From UBA1952 sp965246905 (GTDB taxonomy: Bacteria > Bacteroidota > Bacteroidia > Chitinophagales > Chitinophagaceae): a stretch of 64,000 bases of DNA. The position numbers and the translations under genes are program-made. Position 1 is the first letter of the stretch; the number at the start of each line of letters is the position of its first letter. Location: NCBI GenBank assembly GCA_965246905.1, contig CBDFFZ010000010.1:177241-241240 (forward strand), written 5' to 3'. The notes below the pieces were generated by a model. The model saw only the letters and a list, made by a program, of their open reading frames with translations, was not told the origin of the DNA and ran no database searches. Below are positions 54,386 to 63,013 of this stretch, in pieces.

Positions 54386-54437
54386 TTTGCGAAACCAATC
54401 GGTTGCAAATATAAACGCAACTATTCGGTTTCGCAAA
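54386..54437 (-). promoter_or_regulatory. Promoter and palindromic operator of the arsR-AHSA1 operon
   Basis: On the minus strand TTTG (complement of 54434-54437) and TATATTTG (complement of 54406-54413) are 20 bp apart, a consensus promoter. A perfect 11-bp inverted repeat, TTTGCGAAACC and GGTTTCGCAAA (54386-54396 and 54427-54437), brackets it: one arm covers the -33 element and the other lies at the start site. This is the expected place for an auto-repressor. Confidence 0.75.
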
Positions 54438-54897
54438 TTATTTTAAATTAAAAAGTTGAGTTGCCTGCTTGGAGGATCATTTGTATTGCAGTTTAGACAG
54501 CTGTGCTTTTCTTCAATATCATTCGTCTTATGGATGTTTTTACGGTCAGATTTTTCCCCTTACTCGCAAGCGTCCTGAAAGTATGGTCATCGAATATCAT
54601 ATATCCATCTTTTGTCAACCTATAATTGTCGCCCCGCAAAAACCACTAATCGACTTTGTGGCTAAGAACTTACCATCCAAAATTTGGCATTGTTAGGTTA
54701 AGATAGGTGTCGAGAAATTTTAGTCAACCAAATTATTGTAAATCAAGGCTATGCTTCATCGAAATCCACACCAGCCTAACAATGCCCAAAAAAATATAGA
54801 TAAAGCTATCCGCGTTCGCCCATGATAATACAACTCTGCTGGCGGCTGGCACATTGCTACACAAAGCACCGCTAACCGTTTAAAATGCACATAGACA
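54438..54897. other. Intergenic region with a 12-bp inverted repeat
   Basis: No credible gene. GGCATTGTTAGG (54686-54697) is repeated in inverted form as CCTAACAATGCC (54775-54786), 77 bp apart. The motif GTTAGGC/GCCTAAC resembles the R boxes of integron attC sites, but the rest of an attC structure cannot be made out. Confidence 0.5.
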
Positions 54898-55323
54898 TTA
54901 CGGCGCTTGTTCCAGCCCATATCGTATTGCTGCTTCCAGTATATGGATATGAATATCTTTTAGTGCCTTGAATTTAATGCAATACCCGCTTATGCTCGCC
55001 CTGCCAAGTGTTTTTCCATAATTCTCGACTAAGTATTTTCTATCTTTTAAGCCGAGGATATAGATGGAAATTCCGGTTGTGTTTGCACTCATACCAATTT
55101 GGTAAAACTCCCTGCTTTTTCCATCAGCATATTTTATGTTATGTGCTCCATATCCGATATTAGGATTAGCAACAATTTTATTTTCACTGTCTTTACCATT
55201 CAGGAACCATAATTTGCAAGCCGGCATTATTTGCATGATGTTGTCGTGCAGCGCCTGCATGTCACTGCGTTTTGGTTCCCTTAGGCTGGTGATATAAATA
55301 TTGATTTGTTGTTGTATGTCCAT
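54898..55323 (-). CDS. DUF1801-family protein
   Basis: 141 residues from ATG 55323. The pattern EPKRSDMQALHDNIMQIMP, then WFLNGKDSENKIVANPNIGY, FYQIGMSANTTGISIYILGL and the basic segment GRASISGYCIKFKALKDIHI matches the YdhG-like DUF1801 fold. The family is small, cytosolic and without a settled function. It stands alone with long flanking spacers, as do its two upstream neighbours. Confidence 0.8.
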   Translation of the reverse strand: MDIQQQINIYITSLREPKRSDMQALHDNIMQIMPACKLWFLNGKDSENKIVANPNIGYGAHNIKYADGKSREFYQIGMSANTTGISIYILGLKDRKYLVENYGKTLGRASISGYCIKFKALKDIHIHILEAAIRYGLEQAP

Positions 55324-55621
55324 ATTCAATATAGTTGCGCTTACTTAAAATGTCTTTTATTAACCCATTCATTTTATTTTATCAGGATTGTGCAGATTTA
55401 TTCAACACACGCACTTCCCCGAAAACTTGCATACAAAGTTCAAGCATTGGCGAAGTGCAGGATAAAAGCATATTGAGCTCCAACTAAAGCACCGCTTGAT
55501 GTACGAACCTACTTGCTGTAGGCTGATCCAAAAGCCAACCAAACTTGCCCAAGTCATAGGTATGAGATGACACCTCTGTTACTTGCTGTCCTTCCTTTAC
55601 CCATTAAGTTGCGTCTTCAAT

Positions 55622-56086
55622 TTATTTTACACGGGTATATGTTAAGTCCAAATCCTTTTCCCAAGTCGTACCGTCTGTTGATAATTCTCCTTTGCCGATA
55701 ATAGTATTACCATCTTCCGCAAATGTCCAGGTATAGCATTGTGAAAATTTTGGTGCGTTTCGCCACCATTTCAAAACATTATTTTGAAATGACACGTCAT
55801 ATTTTCTTGAAACTTTTCGTTCATCAAAGTACAGCATAAAATATTCTTCAGCGGTATCATCACTGCCGAAGATGGCAATTCCTTTGGGAAAACCCTTATA
55901 GTCAACTTCTGAAGACCACATGAGGAAAGCACCGCCTTCTATCCATTTAAAGGATGATTGCCCGTGTAATACAGTATCCGGAACTCCCGGATGTGTTCCA
56001 ACCGCTTTCCAGTTACCTACCAGCACTTCAAATGGTTTGAGTGCTGGATTTGGTATTGATGCTTTGTGTTTTAAATTTTTTGCCAT
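55622..56086 (-). CDS. DUF1579-like lipocalin-fold protein
   Basis: 154 residues from ATG 56086 (MAKNLKHKASIPNPALKPFE); a TTG lies 13 codons upstream. The sequence FEVLVGNWKAVGTHPGVPDT, SSFKWIEGGAFLMWSSEVDY, IAIFGSDDTAEEYFMLYFDE and KGELSTDGTTWEKDLDLTYT fits small beta-barrel proteins of the DUF1579/nitrobindin-like type. No catalytic residues can be assigned. Confidence 0.68.
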   Translation of the reverse strand: MAKNLKHKASIPNPALKPFEVLVGNWKAVGTHPGVPDTVLHGQSSFKWIEGGAFLMWSSEVDYKGFPKGIAIFGSDDTAEEYFMLYFDERKVSRKYDVSFQNNVLKWWRNAPKFSQCYTWTFAEDGNTIIGKGELSTDGTTWEKDLDLTYTRVK

Positions 56087-56256
56087 GTAATTATGAGCGT
56101 AGTCGGTCAAATTAATTTCTTGCAATCATTTCACGTTAAGTGTAGGACTAAAAGCATTCCCTACAGCCGAACCCTTGAATAAAGCGATATTAAAAAACTG
56201 AACTTTAGCCTTTGTACGGCAGCCTCTATAACGCCAAACCCCTGTAAGCGGCAGTT

Positions 56257-57030
56257 TTATTCGTAATACTCGTTGATTTTCTTTGTCAATTTTGTTGCGT
56301 CAACTTGTTTCATTCTAAGCACAAATGATTTTGCAATGTCGTAAATTTTCTTTTCGTCAAATTCGTACAACTCATTATAAATTGCCGAAATCAACTCTTG
56401 CAAAAAAGTATTTGGTTTGTCCTTAATTCTGTTATAAAAACGGTCAACTTTAGCGTAGGTGAATTTGTCTGAATTTTTAAACTCTTTGATAAACGTCAAT
56501 GATGTTTCATAGTCGTCAGAATGTTTAATAGCGTTATTCACACTTTTAAGTTGCGTAATTTCATAATAACTTTTAAGTGTCTTGGCATCTATATTCTTGT
56601 CCTTTAAAAATTTAATAAGGTTGTCCCATACATAAAAGTCTTTAGTAGATTGCAATGAGAACGCTGCACTTAATAGTTTTTTAATATTAATTTCTAAAGA
56701 TTTAAAAGCATAAATAACTTTCATTTCTACTAATGACAATAGTTGCTCTTCATTGTAGATAATGTCTAAAAAGGTTTCATATTGTTGATGGTCAATGCTT
56801 ATTTCATAACGGTCAGCCTGTTCTATTAATTCTACATAACGCTTTGGGTCTGTTTCTTGCAATTTATTCCAACCGTCAAACTTGTCTTGTGATTTTAGAA
56901 TTCCTGCTTTGAGTTCATCAATTAATTTGTCAATTGCTGTGTCAAACATATTTGTCTTGTCAAGAAAGTATGTTTCTAACCCGATTTTATTTTGTTCTCG
57001 TTCGTCGTGTATGTCAAACTGATATTGCAT
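56257..57030 (-). CDS. Unrecognised 257-residue helical protein (HEPN-like motif)
   Basis: From ATG 57030 (MQYQFDIHDEREQNKIGLET). No clear family. It is predicted all-helical and lysine/asparagine-rich, AT-richer than the housekeeping genes. The segment ITQLKSVNNAIKHSDDYETS resembles the conserved N-x-x-K-H-S helix of HEPN-type proteins. A role in RNA or stress defence would be a guess. Confidence 0.5.
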   Translation of the reverse strand: MQYQFDIHDEREQNKIGLETYFLDKTNMFDTAIDKLIDELKAGILKSQDKFDGWNKLQETDPKRYVELIEQADRYEISIDHQQYETFLDIIYNEEQLLSLVEMKVIYAFKSLEINIKKLLSAAFSLQSTKDFYVWDNLIKFLKDKNIDAKTLKSYYEITQLKSVNNAIKHSDDYETSLTFIKEFKNSDKFTYAKVDRFYNRIKDKPNTFLQELISAIYNELYEFDEKKIYDIAKSFVLRMKQVDATKLTKKINEYYE

Positions 57031-57392
57031 ATTGAGATGGTCTGTAAACTTAACGCCAACGCCTAAATACACGCAATATAATCAATCGACCCTAAAATCC
57101 TTTCCCAATCATAACGGCCTGATAATTAAAGAACTCCCCACCAATACCTCCGTTTGACTATTGCGCATTCCGAATTCCGGCACCTTTTATCATCCCCCTA
57201 TTATGCAGAATGCGCAAAGACATTCATCCTTTCTTAAAATACGCAGAAACAAGTTCTTTAGACCGCCATAATTTTCAACAACCTCGCACAGATATTTGCC
57301 CACGCTTTGTATTGAAAATCCTTAAAGGATAAAAATGTTTGGGTAGGATAATCAGCCTGCAACAGCAACCCGCCCCCCACACCCACAAAAAA
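57031..57392. other. Intergenic, nothing recognised
   Basis: About 360 bp between the helical protein gene and the decayed fragment. It contains one short ATTCCGAATTCCGG motif (57168-57181) of the type also seen at 11200-11230 and 11320-11342. No gene or strong structure is visible. Confidence 0.45.
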
Positions 57393-57516
57393 GCCATCCC
57401 AAACCGGGACAGCCACTTTCATTGCCAATAAATACAAAAACCCTTAGTCCTTTGCTTCCGGGTCCATGCCATCATCCGGCTTGTTGCCCTCATGCCTCAT
57501 GCCCAGATCCTGGATG
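57393..57516 (-). pseudogene. Decayed 3' fragment of the 51776-52474 gene with its terminator
   Basis: The minus strand encodes IQDLGMRHEGNKPDDGMDPE followed by AKD and a stop at 57444-57446. This is nearly the same as the end of the intact gene (IQDLGMRHEQAGPDDGVDPE and TKD). Its weakened terminator hairpin lies at 57393-57413. Upstream of these ~24 codons the similarity ends abruptly, so the rest of the gene has been deleted. Confidence 0.85.
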
Positions 57517-57666
57517 ACATGAGTTGCCAGCATTCGGATAAGGTGCGCCCATATATATACATGGCAACCATGCATCTATAGCAGGAGAAGGGGCATCCGG
57601 CCAGCGGTATCAGAGCTTCACGCATTGCGCTGCCGCATTTATGAGAAGTGCCTGCGCATTTATGCG

Positions 57667-57876
57667 CCATGTATAAGGATTAATTTTCAAGGCTCAGACT
57701 TTTGGGTGTCATGCATTAATATTAATACTATAGGTTCAGCCTTTTGGACGCCATACATGAGCATTAATCCTCAGAGAAAAAGAATTCAGGGCCGATGTAT
57801 ATGCATTAATCCTTAAGGAAACAGAATTTGGAGCACATGTATAAGCATTAATTTTTAAGGATAACAGATTTGGATA
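57667..57876. repeat. Array B: five 42-bp tandem repeats
   Basis: Five units of exactly 42 bp (starts 57667, 57709, 57751, 57793, 57835), with the same consensus, phase and number as array A at 52976-53185. The last unit of each ends GATTTGGATA. One plus-strand frame reads CIRINFQGSDFWVS then CININTIGSAFWTP before decaying; one minus-strand frame reads PNSVSLRINAYTS-like units. Stops occur in both, so coding is doubtful. Its place relative to the decayed gene fragment matches that of array A to the intact gene. Confidence 0.85.
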
Positions 57877-58375
57877 CCGTGTACACACATTTAGGTGCAG
57901 TGCGGTAGTGGCAAAGGCCTCTGTGTATCCTTATGGTCATCTTGTGTATGAGTTACGAAGCAGTGAGCCGCCTCCGCACGAGGCCGCACTAAACTTACCA
58001 GTGGCGCCCCTTTTAATATTGGACAAAATTGCCAATAGCTCACAGCCGCCCATGTGCTGTGGGATCCTTCACTGCGCAATCAGCCTGAAGACTGAAAGCT
58101 ACACTCCGATGCCCGCCGCAGTGGCCGGGCTTATTTGCAAACCAGGCTTTGCCCAGGTCGTGCCGGCGCCAGGAATCACCCAACGGCAACATGGTTTAAA
58201 AATTGGTTACTATATGGTACCGGAGAAATCCTCTATGAGTTGATTTACAATTATATTTTATAAATTAAGCAGCGGGGTTACAGCAGCAATCCATCCCCAA
58301 TAACCCGCGCCCGATTGCGCGCCCTTTTTGGCAAGCCTGCTTTTTTCCCTGCATGAGGCTGCTTATTATTGTAAG
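57877..58375. other. Intergenic region before the propeller kinase
   Basis: No credible gene in about 0.5 kb. It starts with the array-flanking motif (TGTACACACATTTAGGTGCA). It contains the 27-bp sequence at 58055-58081 that is shared, with one mismatch, with 5831-5857. Confidence 0.5.
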
Positions 58376-61300
58376 ATGAAATGCAGCCGCAGCAGCATCG
58401 TATGGTTTACAGCATTTATAGGAATGCTGTTGGCCGACCCTTGCTGCAAAGCGCAAAGCAAAAACAAGTATATCATCCGCTCCACCCGCCTCACCGTAGA
58501 GGACGGCCTTATTAGCAATTTTGCCCTCTGTGGCGTGCAGGACAGTCGCGGCTTTATATGGATCGGCAGTACGGAAGGCTTGCAGCGTTATGATGGTAAA
58601 AGATTTACCCTGTTCAATAAGGCGGTCAGCGGCCTGCAGGCCAATAAAGTGGGCTTTATCACCGAGGACAGGGACGGTATGTTGTGGCTGTTGTTCGGCA
58701 GCAGCGAGGAGCGCCTCGCCGGCGCGGGATGGGGAGTTGACCTGATAGACCTCCACACTTATAAGGTAAAGACACTGCAAGAATCCTTCGCGGCGGCGCT
58801 GCCCTTTCCGGCTGCAGAACTGAAATGGATATTCTCTGATGAGCAGCACAACCTGTTCCTCATCACAATGGGCGATGCCGTTTGGTGGTACAAGGGCAAA
58901 GGAGTGTTCCGCAGGCTCCTGGCAGGCGGCAGGCAATACTCCTTCTTTCCGCACAACAGCTTATATCATGCCGCCCACGGCGATATCTGGCTTTCGGCCG
59001 ATTCATCGGTGATACACCTTGATACTTTGGGGCATTTCAGCGAAGCCGCATACGCCGGGTGGCCGGATTTGAATGTGCTGCGCATCCTGCCCAACGGCGA
59101 TTGTATAGCTATGGCCAGAAAGAGCGCGCTGGGCATTGCGGGCGACAAGCCCAGGTTTGCAGTTATAAACAGGCAGGGGCATATAACGCCTGCACTGTTC
59201 AACCTGTTCCCACCTGCCATGCGTGCAAAAAATAAGGATTACTTAATTGAATACCGGGGTGATGCAAGAAGCCGCAATGTAATCGTACACAATCCGGATA
59301 TTGGGCTGCAATTAATTACGGATTCTGCCACCATACAATTAATAGATACTGCCGCGCTTACGCTCGAGGCCCCCCTCAGCCCCTACTCCTACTTTACGGA
59401 TCGCGGCGGCGGGCACTGGCTTTGCTCTTCGCTTGGTGTGTATCGATTCCAGGTAGCACCTGCGCACTTCACCAATTACCTTACCCGCCAGCAGCTACCG
59501 GCCGCCACAGCAGTCGGCAACCAGGCACGCGGCATCTGGACGGACGGCGACGATAAGTACATTGCACGGGATGGCCTGTTTCGGGTAAGCGATAGCGGGA
59601 AGCGGATAACCTGCATTACCCCCATGCACCCTATCCTTTTACAGGGCGACAGTAACTTTAGATGGTTCAGCACCTCATATGGCTCGGCGAAAGGCGTATA
59701 TCGCATTCGCCGCGCTACAGGTGCAATAGCGCAGCTCTTTTTTGAGGGCGATGAACAGCAGGAAATCTGGACGCTTTACCAGAGCCGGGGCGGTATCCGC
59801 TACGCCGGTGGCAGTAAGTTTCTGGGTTATGTACGGGACAATAAAGTGATACCGCTAACGCCTTCCGGCGACTCGGCATTGAAAGGCACCTGTTATCAAT
59901 TGGTTGAAGATAACGGCGGGCTTTTTGCCATAACCGACGATGGGCTTTTTGAAATAAAGGGTACGTCTTATTACAGAGTGCCGTTGCCCTTGCCCGGCAA
60001 GCGCTTTCATCACCTTTTCAGGGATCAGAACGATATCTGGTGGCTTTGCACGGGCGGCGACGGGCTGATAAGATGGGACCGGAATATGGGTACCTATAAA
60101 CAATTCCTCATTGAAGATGGGTTGTCCTCGAATGTGCTGTATGGCCTGCTGGGAGATGCGCATGGCTTATTCTGGATCAGCTCTAATAACGGCCTGATAC
60201 GGTTTAATCCCGCAACGCTAAGTATAAAGACCTTCACTAAAAAGGATGGTCTGCCGGATAATGAATTTAACCGCGGCTCCTTCTTTAAGGCCAGTGACGG
60301 GCAGTTTTATTTCGGCGGCTTGAACGGGGTAACAGCCTTCAATCCGGCGGAGATTCCGGAGCACACCGGGGAATTGTTCAATGCTCCGCTACAGCTCATT
60401 TTAGTACAGGGCTACAGCGAAGTGCAGGGGAGTATGGTGGATAAAATGCCCGCCTTTGTTGGTAGTGGCAGTATTACACTGGCCCCGGGTGATAAGTTTA
60501 TAACCCTGGAAGTTGCCCTGCTGGATTATGCTCCAGGTGCCCATCACTACGAGTACAGGCTGGAGGGGCTCAGCAATAGCTGGATATCTTCCGGCGATGG
60601 AATGATCCGGCTGGATAATCTGCCCTATGGCAATTACACGCTGCACATTCGCGGCCAGGCGGCAGCTGGTGCCTGGAGTTTGGAAGAGCTGCACATTCCC
60701 CTAAAAATTAATGCCCCTCTTTATATAAAACCATGGTTCATCCTGTGTGTTGTCCTGCTCCTGCTTATCACATTGTGGGCGGGCATTCGTGGCCGTTTGC
60801 AGCTCTTAAAGCGCGCCAATCGCCGCCTGGAAAAAGTGGTGGGCAAGCGTACACAGGAGCTAAGCGAGTCCCTATTGCAAAAAGATGTGCTTATCAGGGA
60901 GATACATCACCGCGTAAAAAACAACCTCCAGGTAATATCGGCATTGCAGCAGCTACAAAGTGCGCGCAGTAATGATCCGCAGGTAAAAGCCGCCCTCGAA
61001 GAAAGCCAGAACCGTGTGTTATCCATCGCCTTTATTCACCACAATCTTTACCAGCACGATGATCTGAAAGGGGTGGAAATGCAATCCTTCATTAAAGAGC
61101 TTACAGAGCATATCGCCGCTGTGTATGCGCAGCCGGACCAGCAAATAAAAATCGTTTGCGATACGGTGCCGCTATCGCTTGATATAGATACGGCAGTGCC
61201 CATTGGCCTCATCATCAATGAGCTGCTTACCAACTCTTATAAGTATGCATTTGAAGGGCGGATAGCCGGAAGGATAAGCATAAGCCTGCAAACGATACCC

Positions 61301-61507
61301 GGAGCTACGGGCAGCTACCTCCTGCATTATACAGATGATGGCCCTGGCTTGCCGGAGGGTACGGACTGGAAACGGGCAAAATCGCTGGGGCTGCGCCTGA
61401 TCACCCAGTTGAGTCGCCAGCTTGATGGAGAGCTTACGTACAATTCCCATGTGGGCAGCGGCTTCCGGCTCCTGTTTCATAATTTTGAGTTACGCAATCA
61501 GGAATAA
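58376..61507 (+). CDS. Two-component propeller sensor histidine kinase (HisKA_2)
   Basis: 1043 residues from ATG 58376, with a signal peptide ending near CCKAQS. The periplasmic part is a pair of seven-bladed propellers of the Reg_prop type (VEDGLISNFALCGVQDSRGF, GLSSNVLYGLLGDAHGLFWI) followed by a Y_Y_Y domain (HHYEYRLEGLSNSWISSGDG). One transmembrane helix (FILCVVLLLLITLWAGI) and a coiled coil lead to the kinase, with phospho-histidine in LIREIHHRVKNNLQVISALQ (HisKA_2) and HATPase motifs IINELLTNSYKYAFEG and YTDDGPGLPEG. Unlike the polysaccharide hybrid sensors of Bacteroides it has no fused receiver or AraC domain, and no response regulator is adjacent. Confidence 0.92.
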   Translation: MKCSRSSIVWFTAFIGMLLADPCCKAQSKNKYIIRSTRLTVEDGLISNFALCGVQDSRGFIWIGSTEGLQRYDGKRFTLFNKAVSGLQANKVGFITEDRDGMLWLLFGSSEERLAGAGWGVDLIDLHTYKVKTLQESFAAALPFPAAELKWIFSDEQHNLFLITMGDAVWWYKGKGVFRRLLAGGRQYSFFPHNSLYHAAHGDIWLSADSSVIHLDTLGHFSEAAYAGWPDLNVLRILPNGDCIAMARKSALGIAGDKPRFAVINRQGHITPALFNLFPPAMRAKNKDYLIEYRGDARSRNVIVHNPDIGLQLITDSATIQLIDTAALTLEAPLSPYSYFTDRGGGHWLCSSLGVYRFQVAPAHFTNYLTRQQLPAATAVGNQARGIWTDGDDKYIARDGLFRVSDSGKRITCITPMHPILLQGDSNFRWFSTSYGSAKGVYRIRRATGAIAQLFFEGDEQQEIWTLYQSRGGIRYAGGSKFLGYVRDNKVIPLTPSGDSALKGTCYQLVEDNGGLFAITDDGLFEIKGTSYYRVPLPLPGKRFHHLFRDQNDIWWLCTGGDGLIRWDRNMGTYKQFLIEDGLSSNVLYGLLGDAHGLFWISSNNGLIRFNPATLSIKTFTKKDGLPDNEFNRGSFFKASDGQFYFGGLNGVTAFNPAEIPEHTGELFNAPLQLILVQGYSEVQGSMVDKMPAFVGSGSITLAPGDKFITLEVALLDYAPGAHHYEYRLEGLSNSWISSGDGMIRLDNLPYGNYTLHIRGQAAAGAWSLEELHIPLKINAPLYIKPWFILCVVLLLLITLWAGIRGRLQLLKRANRRLEKVVGKRTQELSESLLQKDVLIREIHHRVKNNLQVISALQQLQSARSNDPQVKAALEESQNRVLSIAFIHHNLYQHDDLKGVEMQSFIKELTEHIAAVYAQPDQQIKIVCDTVPLSLDIDTAVPIGLIINELLTNSYKYAFEGRIAGRISISLQTIPGATGSYLLHYTDDGPGLPEGTDWKRAKSLGLRLITQLSRQLDGELTYNSHVGSGFRLLFHNFELRNQE

Positions 61508-61585
61508 TGCAGGTATAGGCTCCCCGGAAGTTGACCGTTTTGAAAGTAGAGATAATCTCTAAATTTAAAACAGAAACATCAGGGG

Positions 61586-62060
61586 ATGAAACAATCCAAA
61601 TTTACTGAGACCCGGATTTTAGCTGCAATCAGGCAGCAGGAAGCTGGTCAGACAATAAAGACATCAGCCGAGAACTCGGCATCTCAGAAGCCACCTTTTA
61701 CAACTGGAAGGCGAAGTACGGCGGTATGGAGATCAGTGAAGTAAAAAAAGGTCAAAAAGCCCGAAGCCAAACTCGCACAGTACAAGAAGATGTACGCAGA
61801 GCTGAACTTTACCATCAGGCCCTTAAAAACGTAGTCGCAAAAAATGGTAGGTCCTGCTGACCAAAGAGCAGTTGTGGGCCTGCTTATTACCGAAGAAGGC
61901 AGTAATGTCAGTAGGGCATGTATGATGGCGGGCCTCAGCCGCAGCACTTTCCGTTATAGACGGAAGCCCAGAGATGACGACTTCATGGCCGAAGCTGAGT
62001 TGCAGGGTATGGTGGCTGCCGTAATGCCTGATGAGGGGATATTATTTCCAATGGGGGCAA
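61586..62060 (+). pseudogene. IS3-family transposase remnant (orfA and start of orfB)
   Basis: From the ATG at 61586 the sequence reads MKQSKFTETRILAAIRQQEA, then needs a frame change to continue as DISRELGISEATFYNWKAKY, and a second change to reach KKPEAKLAQYKKMYAELN. This is the helix-turn-helix and coiled coil of IS3 OrfA. It is followed by the N-terminal part of OrfB (RAVVGLLITEEGSNVSRACM then MAGLSRSTFRYRRK), which is cut at about 62060 before the DDE catalytic domain. No terminal inverted repeats were found. It is a dead fragment. Confidence 0.85.
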
Positions 62061-62313
62061 AGGACATAAGGAAAAGAGCTTTCGTTTTTAATGGATGAAT
62101 CTTCCGGGCAGAGGATGCCCGCGCAAGAAGGGATAGAGCCGAATACCTGCCAGAGGGCAGGGTGGCAGATAAGGAAGGAATCAGGAAGCCCCGAAAAAGA
62201 CAGGGCAACCCGGCTTACCGGCAAAGCGCCTCACGCAAAAAAGCTGCACGGCTGCAATAGCTGTAAAAACCGGATTGCCCTGAAAAAACTTCCCGGGACC
62301 TTCGCTCTTTTTT
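62061..62313. other. Non-coding stretch after the IS3 remnant
   Basis: Purine-rich DNA of about 250 bp with no recognisable frame or structure; probably further decayed insertion-sequence or intergenic DNA. Confidence 0.4.
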
Positions 62314-62718
62314 TTAAGTGTTCTGATTAAACTCGAGCTTACCGCTGCCATAGCTTATCTCCTTTGCGGAGAGCACGATGGTGAGGGTGTAGGGCGTGTC
62401 GCTGGATGCATCGTAGTTCGATGCGTAGTAGGTAATGGACGACTCTTTGAAGTCCATCTTTGCCAGCTCCCCGTCTTCATGGGTATTGAAGAGGGTAAGG
62501 GTTGCGTCGATGCGCTTACGGCTGTTGGAAAACTGCTCGAAGACTTTCGAGGCTTTCTCGGTGCCTTCCAGCACAAAGCGGCCGGTGGCCTGCTTTACAA
62601 AGGACGTAGCCCTGTTCTGATTGTCTACCGACTTCATCGATTCGAAGGAAGTCTGGAGGACATTGTACTTTTCGCCGCTCATATCGAGCTCGGCCAACTT
62701 GCTTGCTGTAATAGCCAT
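62314..62718 (-). CDS. tssD: Type VI secretion tube protein TssD/Hcp-like (orphan)
   Basis: 134 residues from ATG 62718 (MAITASKLAELDMSGEKYNV); the frame is open to 62883 but the extra part is not family-like. The pattern EKYNVLQTSFESMKSVDNQN, EKASKVFEQFSNSRKRIDAT then LTLFNTHEDGELAKMDFKES, and the C-terminal VLSAKEISYGSGKLEFN is that of the Bacteroidota (T6SS-iii) TssD tube subunits. No other T6SS gene is in the window, so it is an orphan or its cluster lies elsewhere. It is next to the IS3 remnant. Confidence 0.8.
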   Translation of the reverse strand: MAITASKLAELDMSGEKYNVLQTSFESMKSVDNQNRATSFVKQATGRFVLEGTEKASKVFEQFSNSRKRIDATLTLFNTHEDGELAKMDFKESSITYYASNYDASSDTPYTLTIVLSAKEISYGSGKLEFNQNT

Positions 62719-63013
62719 AACAAAGTATTGAGGTGAGATAATAAAATGAAAGCCAAAGCAATGGAAGTTTTTGGAACCAACCAAATTTATTTTTTTTAAA
62801 CCCACTTCCATTATTGGTGGTAGTAAGTGTAGAATTGCCGGCATAGGGTACAGGAATGCCTGCATCCGAATGAAAAGAATCAATAAACATTACCTACTTT
62901 AGAAGTGTTATAAACAGACGAGCCAACACTTCGCATTATATCGGATAGCTGCCTGAAAAGTCCCCATTCCACATGGCTGCCAGCTATCCATCTTATTTCC
63001 ACAATAGCGCTTA

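Noticed and set aside
54686..54786. Integron attC site
   Set aside because: R-box-like sequences are present, but the L boxes and central spacer pattern cannot be fitted and no integrase is seen.
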